From contig JAFRXO010000009.1 of NCBI GenBank assembly GCA_017443465.1, positions 39,035-103,034 of the forward strand: 64,000 nucleotides of DNA. The letters run 5' to 3'. The translations under genes were made by a program, and so were the position numbers. Shown here piece by piece: positions 27,600 to 37,018 of this stretch. The stretch comes from Bacteroidales bacterium. GTDB taxonomy: Bacteria > Bacteroidota > Bacteroidia > Bacteroidales > UBA932. Positions within the stretch are counted from its first letter, which is position 1; every line of letters starts with the position of its first letter. Below the pieces are notes generated by a model that was given only the letters and a program-made list of their open reading frames with translations, ran no database searches and had not been told where the DNA came from.

Positions 27600-30500
27600 T
27601 TAGATGTCTATGTCGAAGTGGAATCCCAGGTAGAACCTTCCGGGATCCTGTCCGAGTTTTTCAATGAAGGAGTAAGAGGAGCCTCCGTTGTAGGCCGCGG
27701 TTATGCCGACCCTGGCCGGGAATGACAGCCATGCGACATTCCCGAGCCTGACGTTGAGGTCCATTCCGGCGCTGAAGAGAGAATTTCCGGTCTCGATCCT
27801 GTAATTGTACGCCCTGCTGAAAGAAAGGACCGTGTAATCGAAGAACGGAATCGCCTCGAAATTACGGATATAGGCCACAGGACTGAGGAATGACCACCCG
27901 ACTGGAGCAAACGGAATGGCATATTCAGCCGAAAGCTTGGACTGTGTAGGACAGTATAGAGCCATAAGGGAAGCGGCGTTGCTGTCTGCGAATCCTCGCG
28001 GACTGCAGGTCACGGTGTTGGCGCCATACATTACAAAATCCTTCGTACTAGCCTGTACGACGGCAGACAGGCGGATGCCGTGAGTCTGCCCGATTCCCGG
28101 GACGTAGCCGTAAGCATATGCATAATATGACGGGGTGAAGCCCCAGCCCATCCCCGGATAAGTCCTTCCGCCGACTTCGATGCCGAGCCCAAGTCGGGGG
28201 TATATCCTGGACGGGGGAGTCTGCTGGGTGCTGTAGAATCGGAGGGAAACATCCACTCTCCCAAGGAAGGATCCCTTGTTCTCATGGTGGGCCACCGTGG
28301 GGTTCAGGTCGTCATCGGAGGTATAGGTGTAGACGTCGTAATTATTTGTGTACCTGTCGTTTGAGAGGTTGTAGGAGACCTGCGGGACCAGTCCTCTCTT
28401 CCAGCCACCGGAGGAGAAGGAAATGGGGACATATGCCTTGACGGAGCCGAAAAAGCGGTAATTGTTCATGCGGCTGCTGCCGATGTAGAGGTTGGATGTG
28501 TCGGCCGGATTCTCGGCGTACGGCCTGCGCACAAGCTTGTATCCGTATTCCCTGGCAGTCCTGTCTCCGAGTTGGACTTCTCCGCTGAACACAACCGGAA
28601 GACCAGTGTAGGTGTATTTCAGGTGGGCGCCAGCCATCAGGTTGTCTTTGCCGGGTTTCTTTTCTGGGCTGTCGGGATTCCTGTGCATAGAAATGCCGAT
28701 GCTTCCATATGAATTACCCATGGTGTTCTGGAAGAAGGCCGTTGCTCCCACGCCGAAGGAGTCGTACTGGGTGTCGCTGCTGATTACGGAAATCTCGTCG
28801 TAATCCAGGTAGAGGGGGACCCAGGAGTGGAAGTGGATAAGGTTCCCGAGCTTGGAGTAATGCCTTGGCTCTGAAATGGTTGGAGCTTCTGCGGCATCGT
28901 CTGTCCATAGGGTTTGTTCCTGGGCGGAAAGGGCGTCTGCAACCACCCACTTGTGGATCTGTCGGAAATCCACCTCCTGAGGAACGACTGGGGCGGTGCG
29001 GAGGATCCGTCCTTCAGGCCTCAGCTCCGTAAATACCAGTTCTTCTCCCTTGAATGCAGGATCGGAGGCGCCGTACCTCGTTGAGGTGAGCTGGAAGACC
29101 TGCCCTTTTTTAAGGAGATAGATTTCATTAACCCCGGTCCTGTCCGAAGTAAAGGCAACTCCGTCGCCATATGCTGCGAGCTGCTTTATCTTGACCGGAA
29201 GGGGGGAGATTTCCTGCTTCAGGGAGCCGGAGAAACGCGGAGCGCCTTCCCAGCCATATCCCTCGACAGGAACGGAGTAGATGCCGGCTCCGTTGCCGGA
29301 AATGCCGCTGACATAGATAGTTCCGCGTCCGTTCTCATCTCCCGGGATCCAGACAGGTTCAGTAAGCTGCAAAGAATCAGGGGATGGAATGGAAGCCTTT
29401 ATCCCACCAGAATAGGCATCCACCAGGACCAGCTTGGAACCGCCTTCATAGGGATATTCCACCGCCGCTACAAGGAGTCCGTCCGGAGAGGGGGAAGGAT
29501 TGACCATCCTGGATTTCACGGTGAGGCTGACAGAACGTCCGCTGGCCGGTTCGTAATACCGGATCCTTGAGCTCTGTTTGAGGCTCCACCTGTGAGACGA
29601 TATGGGTTCGCTCCAGTAGATCCTGCTGAGGGCCTTGTCATATGAGAGCTTGAATGCGTGCGAAGACATCAGTCTCACCGGGGATTCGCTCCCGTCCGGA
29701 GCAATCCTGACCAATGTCTGGGGGAGGGTAAGAGAGGATTTCAGGGCATATGCATAATCATCCGCGCCTGCGGTGCCGCTCCAGGATGTGAAGCGTTTCG
29801 GGGCGGGAAGGATGTCGTCTGCGGTCATGAAAGGCTCCCTGAGTGCGGCTTCCTCCTTGAACTTGGCCGCATATTTTCCTTGAAGGTCTTTCCATGAGGC
29901 TTTGAAGCGCATTCCTGTCGCATCCCTGACGGTCTTCTGTAACCTCCCGATTCTCAGCGGATGGTGTGTGGCCCCGTCAAAGTAACGCTTCATGAACAGC
30001 GGGTCATTCCAGAAGTACCTCATTCCGGCGATTGTCTGGTAGCCGAGGAGATAGTGGTCCGGAGTGTAGTATTTGAGCGAACCGTAGCGCCACCTGTACC
30101 AGTTGCGGAAATCTCCCTGGTCCATCGCCATGTTGAAATAGCCCAGGAAGTCTGCGGTGCGGCCCCTTCCGCTTCCAGTCAGGGCCGTTTCCGCAACAAC
30201 TGCATCTCCTTCCAGCAGGTGCTGTCCGGGATAGACGGCGTCCAGGGCCCCGTCAAGCATCTCCCCGAAGAGCCAGTGGATGCCTCTGAAGGCACCTGAA
30301 CGGGAGAACTGAAGTTGAGCCACATGGCGGCTTTCGTGTATGGCCAGGTTGGTCATCCATGGCATAGGTTCTGGACCATATGGATCGGGGAAGGTATAGA
30401 GATTCATCCTCCTCGGAGCCCATGTGACAGCTCCGTTCGCGACGCTGTAGAGAGAATTCAGGACTACCGGATGAGGTTTCTTGTACATCATATTGGGACT

Positions 30501-30722
30501 GTAGCCCAGGCTGCCTTTCAACACCGGCACGTATTTCTGAAGTTCCAGGCCATATGCCCTTGCGAGGGAGTCACTTCCCTTCGGGAATATTATACGGTAG
30601 TCCCGGGTGTCCATATAACTCCATTTCAGCCCGATGGGATTGTCTTCGTCAGTGGAAAACTGAGCTGCCGCCGAGAAGGAGAGGGCAGAAAGCAATGCGA
30701 ATGTCAGGAGAAACCTCTTCAT
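27600..30722 (-). CDS. Large secreted protein: HExxH metallopeptidase-like, beta-propeller, outer-membrane barrel
   Basis: 1040 residues with a signal peptide (about 1-20). Residues 30-300 form a gluzincin (peptidase MA-like) region: HESRH at 129-133 fits HExxH, and Glu171 with Glu178 (LLEGDAVVAE) downstream could give the third zinc ligand. Residues about 310-620 look like a TolB/PD40-type beta-propeller with repeated S.DG or G.. strands. Residues about 640-1040 are aromatic, Gly-rich strands resembling an outer-membrane barrel and end in a typical RFYLGFHFDIDI strand. The protein is probably anchored in the outer membrane with the protease domain exported. The substrate is unknown. Confidence 0.78.
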   Translation of the reverse strand: MKRFLLTFALLSALSFSAAAQFSTDEDNPIGLKWSYMDTRDYRIIFPKGSDSLARAYGLELQKYVPVLKGSLGYSPNMMYKKPHPVVLNSLYSVANGAVTWAPRRMNLYTFPDPYGPEPMPWMTNLAIHESRHVAQLQFSRSGAFRGIHWLFGEMLDGALDAVYPGQHLLEGDAVVAETALTGSGRGRTADFLGYFNMAMDQGDFRNWYRWRYGSLKYYTPDHYLLGYQTIAGMRYFWNDPLFMKRYFDGATHHPLRIGRLQKTVRDATGMRFKASWKDLQGKYAAKFKEEAALREPFMTADDILPAPKRFTSWSGTAGADDYAYALKSSLTLPQTLVRIAPDGSESPVRLMSSHAFKLSYDKALSRIYWSEPISSHRWSLKQSSRIRYYEPASGRSVSLTVKSRMVNPSPSPDGLLVAAVEYPYEGGSKLVLVDAYSGGIKASIPSPDSLQLTEPVWIPGDENGRGTIYVSGISGNGAGIYSVPVEGYGWEGAPRFSGSLKQEISPLPVKIKQLAAYGDGVAFTSDRTGVNEIYLLKKGQVFQLTSTRYGASDPAFKGEELVFTELRPEGRILRTAPVVPQEVDFRQIHKWVVADALSAQEQTLWTDDAAEAPTISEPRHYSKLGNLIHFHSWVPLYLDYDEISVISSDTQYDSFGVGATAFFQNTMGNSYGSIGISMHRNPDSPEKKPGKDNLMAGAHLKYTYTGLPVVFSGEVQLGDRTAREYGYKLVRRPYAENPADTSNLYIGSSRMNNYRFFGSVKAYVPISFSSGGWKRGLVPQVSYNLSNDRYTNNYDVYTYTSDDDLNPTVAHHENKGSFLGRVDVSLRFYSTQQTPPSRIYPRLGLGIEVGGRTYPGMGWGFTPSYYAYAYGYVPGIGQTHGIRLSAVVQASTKDFVMYGANTVTCSPRGFADSNAASLMALYCPTQSKLSAEYAIPFAPVGWSFLSPVAYIRNFEAIPFFDYTVLSFSRAYNYRIETGNSLFSAGMDLNVRLGNVAWLSFPARVGITAAYNGGSSYSFIEKLGQDPGRFYLGFHFDIDI

Positions 30723-30743
30723 TTCGAATTCTGATAATTAAGA

Positions 30744-30751
30744 CAAAAGTA
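30744..30751 (-). promoter_or_regulatory. -7 element of the metallopeptidase/barrel gene
   Basis: TACTTTTG on the minus strand, 21 nt upstream of the ATG. Confidence 0.6.
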
Positions 30752-30765
30752 AGCATTATTTTTCC

Positions 30766-30773
30766 TAATTTTG
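30766..30773 (+). promoter_or_regulatory. -7 element of the Na/Pi cotransporter gene
   Basis: TAATTTTG, 28 nt upstream of the ATG at 30802. Divergent from the element at 30744. Confidence 0.6.
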
Positions 30774-30801
30774 TGTCCGGAAACTTCAACCAGATGAAGC
30801 A

Positions 30802-32544
30802 ATGACGGTTTTTCTCCAAATCCTCACTCTTTTAGGCTCTGTAGCCCTTTTCCTGTTTGGCTTGAACCTCATGAGCGGAGGTCTCCAGAAAGTCGCCGGA
30901 GACGGTTTGAGGGCATTTCTGGCCTCAATGACATCCAATCCACTGAAGAGGATCCTTACGGGAATGGGCGTAACGGCCGCCATCCAGTCCTCAACGGCAA
31001 CCACCATCATGGTGGTAAGTTTCGTGAACGCCGGACTGCTGACCCTCGCACAGGCGATCGGAGTCATCATGGGAGCGAACATAGGCACTACGGTCACTTC
31101 GTGGATCATGGCTGTCTTCGGGTTCTCATATGACCTGTCCACCATATCCTTCCCATTGATACTCTTCGGTTTCCTGTTGATGTCTTTCTCCGGGAAAAAC
31201 CGTAAGACCCGCGACCTGGGAGAAATCATCATAGGATTCGCACTCTTCTTCGTGGGATTTGCGATGCTCCGCTCCACGGCCTCGACCCTGATCAGTCCGG
31301 AATCCTTCGGCTTCCTCAAGGGCTGGACCGGAATGGGCTTTATCTCTGTTCTCCTGTTCCTCCTCATCGGAACGCTCCTAACCATATGTTTCCAGTCTTC
31401 GGCCGCGACCATGGCCATAATCATGCTGCTGATTACTTCCGGTGTGATTCCGTTCAAGATGGCTGCAGCCATGATCCTTGGAGAGAACATAGGTACGACC
31501 ATAGCCGCCAATGTGGCTGCCTCTATAGGAAACACCACATCCAAGCGCGCCGCAATGGCCCACACAGTCTTCAATGTCTTCGGAGTGTGCTGGGTCCTCG
31601 CCATATTCCCGTTCTTCCTTAAACTGATAGGACATATTGTCAGCGCCCTTTTCGGACTGCCCGATCCCAACGCCGTCGATTTCTCGGCATATGCTGACGG
31701 ACTCCCGTCAAATGTCTCATCGTCACTGCTTTACAGCGTGACAACCATGCACACAATCTTCAACCTGACCAACACCCTCATCCTGGTATGGTTCATACCT
31801 CAGATCGAGAAGGTAGTCAGCCTGATCATTCCGGGCAATCCTGACGACGAGGAGGTCTTCCGCCTGAAATACATCCAGGGAGGTCCTCTTTCAACTGATG
31901 AGCTTTCCCTTAACGAGGCCAAGTCCGAGATTCTCCATTTCGGGGAAATCTGTCACAAAGGCTTCAGGTATGTGCGTTCTGCCGTGAATGTCAAGACAGT
32001 GGAGGAACTGGATGAACTCTATGCCAAACTGGACAAGTACGAGGGGATAACCGACAGGGTGGAATACGAGATAGCGTCTTATCTGTCAGAGGTTTCCAAG
32101 GGAGACATAAGCGTCGAGTCCGCATCCAGGATCAAGGGTATGTACCGGATCATCGGCGAGATGGAGAGCCTGGGTGATTCCGGCGAGGCCATCGGCCGTA
32201 TGATGAAGCGCACCTTCAGCTACGGCGCATCCTTCAGCGAGGATATGCTCAAGAAACTCAATCGTATGATGGACCTGGTGGAGGATGCATTCTCCGCCAT
32301 GATGGCGAACCTTAACGAAAGGTATTCTTCCCTGAAAGACATCACTAATGCGCAGGATGCCGAGTACAATATCAACGAGTATCGTAACGAACTCAGGGAA
32401 GAGCACATAGTCAATATCGAGAAGCCTGGATATGACTATCGTACCGGTGTGTTCTACATGGACATCATAGCCGAGTTCGAGAAGATGGGCGACTTCATAA
32501 TCAATATCTCCGAGGCCCAGATTTCAGAAAACATTTCCCGATAG
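30802..32544 (+). CDS. Na/phosphate cotransporter family protein with PhoU-like domain
   Basis: 580 residues. The N-terminal 330 residues form two inverted NptA-type repeats, each with a QSS motif (AIQSSTATTIMVV near 58 and CFQSSAATMAIIM near 200) plus GANIGTT and GENIGTT loops that build the sodium/phosphate site. A cytoplasmic PhoU-like helical domain covers about 360-575. It imports phosphate with sodium or has a related role. The next gene starts 2 bp after its stop. Confidence 0.93.
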   Translation: MTVFLQILTLLGSVALFLFGLNLMSGGLQKVAGDGLRAFLASMTSNPLKRILTGMGVTAAIQSSTATTIMVVSFVNAGLLTLAQAIGVIMGANIGTTVTSWIMAVFGFSYDLSTISFPLILFGFLLMSFSGKNRKTRDLGEIIIGFALFFVGFAMLRSTASTLISPESFGFLKGWTGMGFISVLLFLLIGTLLTICFQSSAATMAIIMLLITSGVIPFKMAAAMILGENIGTTIAANVAASIGNTTSKRAAMAHTVFNVFGVCWVLAIFPFFLKLIGHIVSALFGLPDPNAVDFSAYADGLPSNVSSSLLYSVTTMHTIFNLTNTLILVWFIPQIEKVVSLIIPGNPDDEEVFRLKYIQGGPLSTDELSLNEAKSEILHFGEICHKGFRYVRSAVNVKTVEELDELYAKLDKYEGITDRVEYEIASYLSEVSKGDISVESASRIKGMYRIIGEMESLGDSGEAIGRMMKRTFSYGASFSEDMLKKLNRMMDLVEDAFSAMMANLNERYSSLKDITNAQDAEYNINEYRNELREEHIVNIEKPGYDYRTGVFYMDIIAEFEKMGDFIINISEAQISENISR

Positions 32545-32546
32545 CT

Positions 32547-33569
32547 ATGAGGATAGGCGGCAAGACGGAAAAAGGCAATACGCTTGCTTTCTGGCTGCTT
32601 CTGGCATTCGGAATAGCGGGCATATGCATAGGCGGGCTCAGGTCCGACCGTTTTTCGCGGCGCAGCCCAGACGGATCCGGCGCCCCTGCCGCAGAGGCCA
32701 GGAAGTTCCCGTCCGTAACCCCTCCGGGCGCTATAACCGATCCTGCTGCCCGGCTCGCGTGGAGCGCCGAGAATTTCTGGAATGCGTTCACTGACACTTC
32801 AGTTTTCTACCCTGGCGACACCATTATGGTTAACGGTGTCCTGAAGGAAGACGTGGAGGAGGCCATGGGGACATATGCCACAATGCTCGGGATGGTGCCG
32901 CTGGACGTGGCGCAGCGGAGCCAGGGGAGGTTTTTCGGCAGGATTTCCGCTTTTCAGGAGTCTCATCCGGAGTCGGGGATGTTCCCGGAGATCGTGGACC
33001 TGGCCGCGAGATATTTTTATGACCCGAACTCTCCGGTGCGCAGCGAGGACATATATCTTCCGTTCGTCCAGAGGCTTTCGCAATCTCCGCTTGTTTCGGA
33101 AGGCATGCGTATGGCATATGCTTTCGATGCGGAAATGTGTTCGCTGAACCAGACCGGCTCGGTCGCGACGGATTTTTCCTTCACAACTCTTCAGGGACGC
33201 AAGATGCGCCTGAGTTCCGTCAAGGCCGGTCATACGCTTCTCTTTTTCTCGAATCCCGGATGTCCGGCCTGCGCGGAAATAATTGAGTCTCTGGAAAGTA
33301 ATCAGCACGTTGCGTCTCTTCTTTCTTCCGGGCGCCTGGCCGTGGTGAACGTGTACATAGACCAGGAACTGGATGAGTGGCGGACATATGCAGTCAACTA
33401 TCCGAAATCGTGGATTTCGGGATATGACCAGTCGTACAGCATCCGCTCCGGCCGCCTCTACAACATCCGCGCGATTCCTTCCCTCTATCTCCTCGATGAG
33501 CAGAAGCGCGTCATCCTGAAAGACGCCACGGCAGAAAAGGTCCTCACTGCCTTAAGTGCGATCCGGTAG
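32547..33569 (+). CDS. Membrane-anchored thioredoxin-like protein (DUF5106-like N-terminus)
   Basis: 340 residues. One N-terminal membrane helix (about 12-30), then a helical region (about 55-200) like the DUF5106 segment found in Bacteroidota thiol-disulfide proteins, then a thioredoxin fold (about 205-340) with the redox motif CPAC in FFSNPGCPACAEI and a cis-Pro loop IRAIPSLYLLD. It likely acts in the periplasm on disulfides. It starts 2 bp after the phosphate-transporter gene and is co-transcribed. The DUF assignment is from pattern memory. Confidence 0.8.
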   Translation: MRIGGKTEKGNTLAFWLLLAFGIAGICIGGLRSDRFSRRSPDGSGAPAAEARKFPSVTPPGAITDPAARLAWSAENFWNAFTDTSVFYPGDTIMVNGVLKEDVEEAMGTYATMLGMVPLDVAQRSQGRFFGRISAFQESHPESGMFPEIVDLAARYFYDPNSPVRSEDIYLPFVQRLSQSPLVSEGMRMAYAFDAEMCSLNQTGSVATDFSFTTLQGRKMRLSSVKAGHTLLFFSNPGCPACAEIIESLESNQHVASLLSSGRLAVVNVYIDQELDEWRTYAVNYPKSWISGYDQSYSIRSGRLYNIRAIPSLYLLDEQKRVILKDATAEKVLTALSAIR

Positions 33570-33578
33570 ATTCTCTGT

Positions 33579-33610
33579 ATTGCCCTCTCCCCGGACAGGG
33601 GAGAGGCAAT
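33579..33610. terminator. Strong hairpin between convergent genes
   Basis: The arms ATTGCCCTCTCCCC and GGGGAGAGGCAAT pair with one bulged base around a 5-nt loop. It lies between the stop codons of the thioredoxin-like gene and galM. There is no T-run on either strand, so it may block transcription from both sides only weakly, or protect 3' ends. Confidence 0.6.
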
Positions 33611-33614
33611 AAAC

Positions 33615-34673
33615 TTATTCCTTGACGGAGAAGGCCCAGATTATGGCCTGCTCGAAGACTTCTCCGGGACGGAGGGTAACAGGCGGGTAATCAGGCTCAT
33701 TGGGGCTGTCCGGATAATGGCAGCATTCCATGGCCACACCCCAGTAATCATGATAGGTGTGTCCGTTCTTGCCGGCAGGGCAGCCTTCAAACCAGTTTCC
33801 GGTGTAGATCTGGATTCCAGGTTGGGAAGTAACGACCTTTACCACCCTGCCGCTCTTCGGGGAATACAGCTGGGCGGCATCCTGCAGCTGGCCGGGAGTC
33901 CATCCGTCGATCAGGTAGCAGTTGTCATAGCCCTTGCCGAACTTCAGGGCCGGGAAATCGGCGTCGATTTCCTCGCCGAGGGTCTTACCTGAGATGAAAT
34001 CCATCGGAGTTCCCGCAACCGGCTCAGACTCACCCAGGGGAATCAGGGTGTCGTCGGTCGGAAGGTATTCAGAGGCATTCAGTTTCAGTACATGGTCCTT
34101 GATGTCACCGCTGCCCTCGCCGTCCATATTGAAATAGACATGGTTCGTCAGGTTGACCACGGTCGGGGCGTCCGTCTCGGCAGTCATGGAGAGCTTAAGC
34201 TCATTGTCCTCGTTCCACTCATAGTGGGCGACCACCTTAAGGTTGCCCGGGTAGCCGGCCTCCCCGTCCTGTGAGAAATACATGAACTCCACGGCGTCAC
34301 CTTCTATCCTGCTGTCCCACACTTGGTTCTGGAAGCCTTCTGGACCTCCGTGGAGGTGGTTAGGCCCATTGTTGATCGGGAGAGCGTATTCTTTTCCGTC
34401 AAGGGTGAACCTGCCCTTGGCTATGCGGTTGGCGAAACGTCCGGGAATCTTTCCGGCGCAGGGCCCGTCGGCGAAATAAGAGGCTGCGTCAGGATATCCG
34501 ATAACTACGTCGGCCAGTTTTCCGTCCCTGTCAGGGACATTGATTCCGACTATGGCGGCACCGATGCTTCCCAGGACAACGGAAGCACCTGAGGCATTTG
34601 TCATTGTGTACTTGTAAATCTCCTTGCCGCACTCGGCGGTACCCCAGAGTTCCTTTTTGATTGTTATAGCCAT
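33615..34673 (-). CDS. galM: Galactose mutarotase (aldose 1-epimerase)
   Basis: 352 residues, typical GalM length. It interconverts alpha and beta anomers of galactose or glucose. Key regions: GRFANRIAKGRF, NNGPNHLHGG with a substrate His, VVNLTNHVYFNMDG with the catalytic His, and AMECCHYPDSPN, where the Glu is the expected base. No signal peptide is apparent, so it is cytoplasmic. Last gene of a minus-strand run starting at folA. Its ATG is in a CATATG hexamer. Confidence 0.95.
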   Translation of the reverse strand: MAITIKKELWGTAECGKEIYKYTMTNASGASVVLGSIGAAIVGINVPDRDGKLADVVIGYPDAASYFADGPCAGKIPGRFANRIAKGRFTLDGKEYALPINNGPNHLHGGPEGFQNQVWDSRIEGDAVEFMYFSQDGEAGYPGNLKVVAHYEWNEDNELKLSMTAETDAPTVVNLTNHVYFNMDGEGSGDIKDHVLKLNASEYLPTDDTLIPLGESEPVAGTPMDFISGKTLGEEIDADFPALKFGKGYDNCYLIDGWTPGQLQDAAQLYSPKSGRVVKVVTSQPGIQIYTGNWFEGCPAGKNGHTYHDYWGVAMECCHYPDSPNEPDYPPVTLRPGEVFEQAIIWAFSVKE

Positions 34674-34698
34674 ATGTGTTATGTGTGTTAGTAATTTC

Positions 34699-35067
34699 TT
34701 ATTTAAGGAAAGCGAAGAAAACGGCTGCGACCAGGCACAGGAAGGCCACGCCGTGGTTCCAGTGCAGGGGCTGTCCCTTGAAGACCAGGGTTACTATGAC
34801 GGTAAAGACTGTCAGGGAGACGACTTCCTGGATAATCTTCAGCTGGACCAGGTTGAACGGTCCGCCGTTCTCGTTAAATCCGATCCTGTTCGCAGGAACA
34901 AGGAACCAGTACTCGAAGAATGCGATTCCCCAGGACATCAGGACAATCAGGACCAGCGGCCAGTCCGTGCTGATTTTCATTTCCTGTAATTTCAGATGCC
35001 CGTACCAGGCGAATGTCATGAGAATGTTGGAGCAAACCAGCAGCAGAACCGTCAGAAGACCTTTCAT
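34699..35067 (-). CDS. DMT-like small membrane protein (DUF486 family)
   Basis: 122 residues with four membrane helices (about 2-20, 35-52, 72-95 and 102-120), matching the DUF486 family of the drug/metabolite transporter superfamily: TFAWYGHLK, SWGIAFFEYWFLVPANRIG, PFNLVQLKIIQEVVSL and KGQPLHWNH are recognisable. Its transport role is not established. It lies 18 bp after the NSS transporter and 25 bp before galM. Confidence 0.88.
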   Translation of the reverse strand: MKGLLTVLLLVCSNILMTFAWYGHLKLQEMKISTDWPLVLIVLMSWGIAFFEYWFLVPANRIGFNENGGPFNLVQLKIIQEVVSLTVFTVIVTLVFKGQPLHWNHGVAFLCLVAAVFFAFLK

Positions 35068-35085
35068 ATCTAAGAATAATGTAAT

Positions 35086-36393
35086 TTACAGCAGGTTGGT
35101 TATGGCTATGGCGACGATAGCGATCGGGCACAGCCACTTGATGGAGAACCAGATCACAGGGAAAACAGCCTTCGCCGCCTTGCTCGTCCCATAATTAGTG
35201 AACTGTGTCCTTACGTCTATCTTCGGAATCTTCCATGCCACCACAATCACGAAGACGAAGGATCCGATCATCATGAAGACGTTGGAGGTCATGAAGTCAC
35301 AGGTGTTGAAGACTTTCGGGAAGATGGCGCATGCACATCCCAGCAGGAAGGCGAGGCAGCATATGATTATGGTGGCGATGCCTCGTTTGATGTGTTTCTG
35401 GTCCACAAGCCAGGCCACGCATACCTCCATCATGGATATGGATGAAGTGAGGGCTGCGATCAGGATTGCCAGGAAGAACAGGAAGGGAACGACCGGCCCC
35501 ATCTGGGAGAATATGACCGGAAGTGTCTCATACACAAGGGACGGGCCTGCCGCAGCCTCGAGCCCCGAAGCAAAGACAGCGGGCATTATGGCGAAACCGG
35601 CGAGGAGCGCGAAGATAGTGTCGAAGACAGCCGTCCATATGCCCGAATAGAAGATATTCTCTTCATTGCGCATATAGGAAGAATAGGTCAGCACGCATCC
35701 TACTCCGAGGGAAAGCGAGAAGAAAGACTGCCCCAGGGCATCTGCAATGGCCCTTCCGTCTATCTTTGAGAAATCCGGCTTCACGAGATACTCTATTCCG
35801 GCGGAAGCCCCCGGAAGGGAAACCGACCGGATGACTATGAGAAGTATCATGACGAAGAGTATCGGCATCATCACTTTGGAGAAGAGTCCTATGCCTTTGT
35901 CCACACCGGCGGCCACGATTATTCCGGACATTGCCATGAAGACCGCCAGGCAGCAAAGAGGCTGCCAGATGGAATCCACCATTCCTTTGAAAGTCTGCGC
36001 GGCCTGGTCTATCTGCAGGCCCTGGAACCCTCCGGTGCAGGAGCGGATGAAATAATCGAAGCTCCAGCCTCCTACGACGCTGTAAAAGGAGACTATGACG
36101 AAGGCCGCGAGGACAGCCAGGCCGCCTTCGGCCATCAGAGGACTGCCCTTGACTGTTTTCTTCAGGGCCCCAATGGTGTCAGAGCCTGTTGTCTTACCGA
36201 GAAGGGACTCTGCGAAGAATACCGGCAGCGCGATTATTATCGAGCAAAGTATGTATATGATAATGAATGCGGCACCCCCATGCTGTCCGACCATATATGG
36301 GAATCGCCAGATATTACCCAATCCGATGGCGCTTCCTGCCAGGGCCATTACAACAGCGAAGCGGCTGGAAAAGTTTCCTCTGTTGGCTGACAT
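35086..36393 (-). CDS. Neurotransmitter:sodium symporter (NSS) family transporter
   Basis: 435 residues with 11-12 membrane helices. Helix 1 shows the sodium- and substrate-binding signature ALAGSAIGLGNIWRFPYMVGQHGGAAF, and helix 6-8 regions FSLSLGVGCVLTYSSYM and AALTSSISMMEVCVAWL are typical of LeuT-fold NSS proteins. It probably takes up an amino acid with sodium; the substrate is unknown. It lies 28 bp downstream of folA on the same strand. Confidence 0.93.
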   Translation of the reverse strand: MSANRGNFSSRFAVVMALAGSAIGLGNIWRFPYMVGQHGGAAFIIIYILCSIIIALPVFFAESLLGKTTGSDTIGALKKTVKGSPLMAEGGLAVLAAFVIVSFYSVVGGWSFDYFIRSCTGGFQGLQIDQAAQTFKGMVDSIWQPLCCLAVFMAMSGIIVAAGVDKGIGLFSKVMMPILFVMILLIVIRSVSLPGASAGIEYLVKPDFSKIDGRAIADALGQSFFSLSLGVGCVLTYSSYMRNEENIFYSGIWTAVFDTIFALLAGFAIMPAVFASGLEAAAGPSLVYETLPVIFSQMGPVVPFLFFLAILIAALTSSISMMEVCVAWLVDQKHIKRGIATIIICCLAFLLGCACAIFPKVFNTCDFMTSNVFMMIGSFVFVIVVAWKIPKIDVRTQFTNYGTSKAAKAVFPVIWFSIKWLCPIAIVAIAITNLL

Positions 36394-36421
36394 AGTTTAG
36401 GCTTAGATATGGAATTGGCGC

Positions 36422-36934
36422 TCAGCGCCTTTTGTAAATCGTGAAGTTATAGGTGATTCCGGACTGCGGATCGGTCTGGGTCGGGGCGACGGAATCCACG
36501 CGGAAGACCTGAGGGTCGATTTTCGGGAAGAAGGCATCCGCATCCTGCGGACTGTCATGCACGTGGGTGATATGAAGGGTGTCCGCACTCTGGAGGGCTT
36601 CAGCATATGTGTAGGCCCCTCCTATGACGAAGCATTTGTCGCCGCCGGTGGTCTCGAGAGCCTTTTCCGCCGCTGCATATGCTTCTTCAAGCGACTTCAC
36701 AACTATTATCCCTTCGGGGGCATCGGGCCACGGGAAGATGCTTATGACTATGTTGGTCCTTTTCGGCAGAGGCTTGCTGTTCAATGACTTGAATGTCATG
36801 AAGCCCATTATCACCGGGGAGCCCAAAGTAGTGTTCCTGAAATATTTCATATCGCCCGGAAGATTCCACAGAAGGGCGTTCTTCCTCCCTATAGCCCAGT
36901 TATCAGCGACAGCTACGATGATGCATTTCTCCAT
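36422..36934 (-). CDS. folA: Dihydrofolate reductase
   Basis: 170 residues. It reduces dihydrofolate to tetrahydrofolate with NADPH. Seen: AVADNWAIGRKNALLWNLPGD (the active-site Asp), LPKRTNIV with the folate-carboxylate Arg, and VIGGAYTYAEAL near the nicotinamide. The usual MGRxT motif reads MGFMT, so the Arg that normally contacts the NADPH 2'-phosphate is Phe. Divergent from thyA, whose product feeds it dihydrofolate. A GGCGCT/AGCGCC hairpin overlaps its stop codon. Confidence 0.93.
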   Translation of the reverse strand: MEKCIIVAVADNWAIGRKNALLWNLPGDMKYFRNTTLGSPVIMGFMTFKSLNSKPLPKRTNIVISIFPWPDAPEGIIVVKSLEEAYAAAEKALETTGGDKCFVIGGAYTYAEALQSADTLHITHVHDSPQDADAFFPKIDPQVFRVDSVAPTQTDPQSGITYNFTIYKRR

Positions 36935-36986
36935 GATTCCGAATATGCTTACAGATTGAAAGTGTTTCGAAAAACCGTTCGGACAT

Positions 36987-37018
36987 CAAAGATAAAAAAT
37001 TGTGACAATAAGTCCAAA
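36987..37018 (-). promoter_or_regulatory. Full -33/-7 promoter of folA
   Basis: On the minus strand: TTTG (37015-37018), a 20-bp spacer, TATCTTTG (36987-36994). It overlaps the thyA promoter. Confidence 0.8.

Noticed and set aside
36426-36438. GGCGCT/AGCGCC hairpin at the folA stop as a terminator
   Set aside because: The loop is too short and no T-run follows on the minus strand; the downstream transporter is only 28 bp away and probably co-transcribed.
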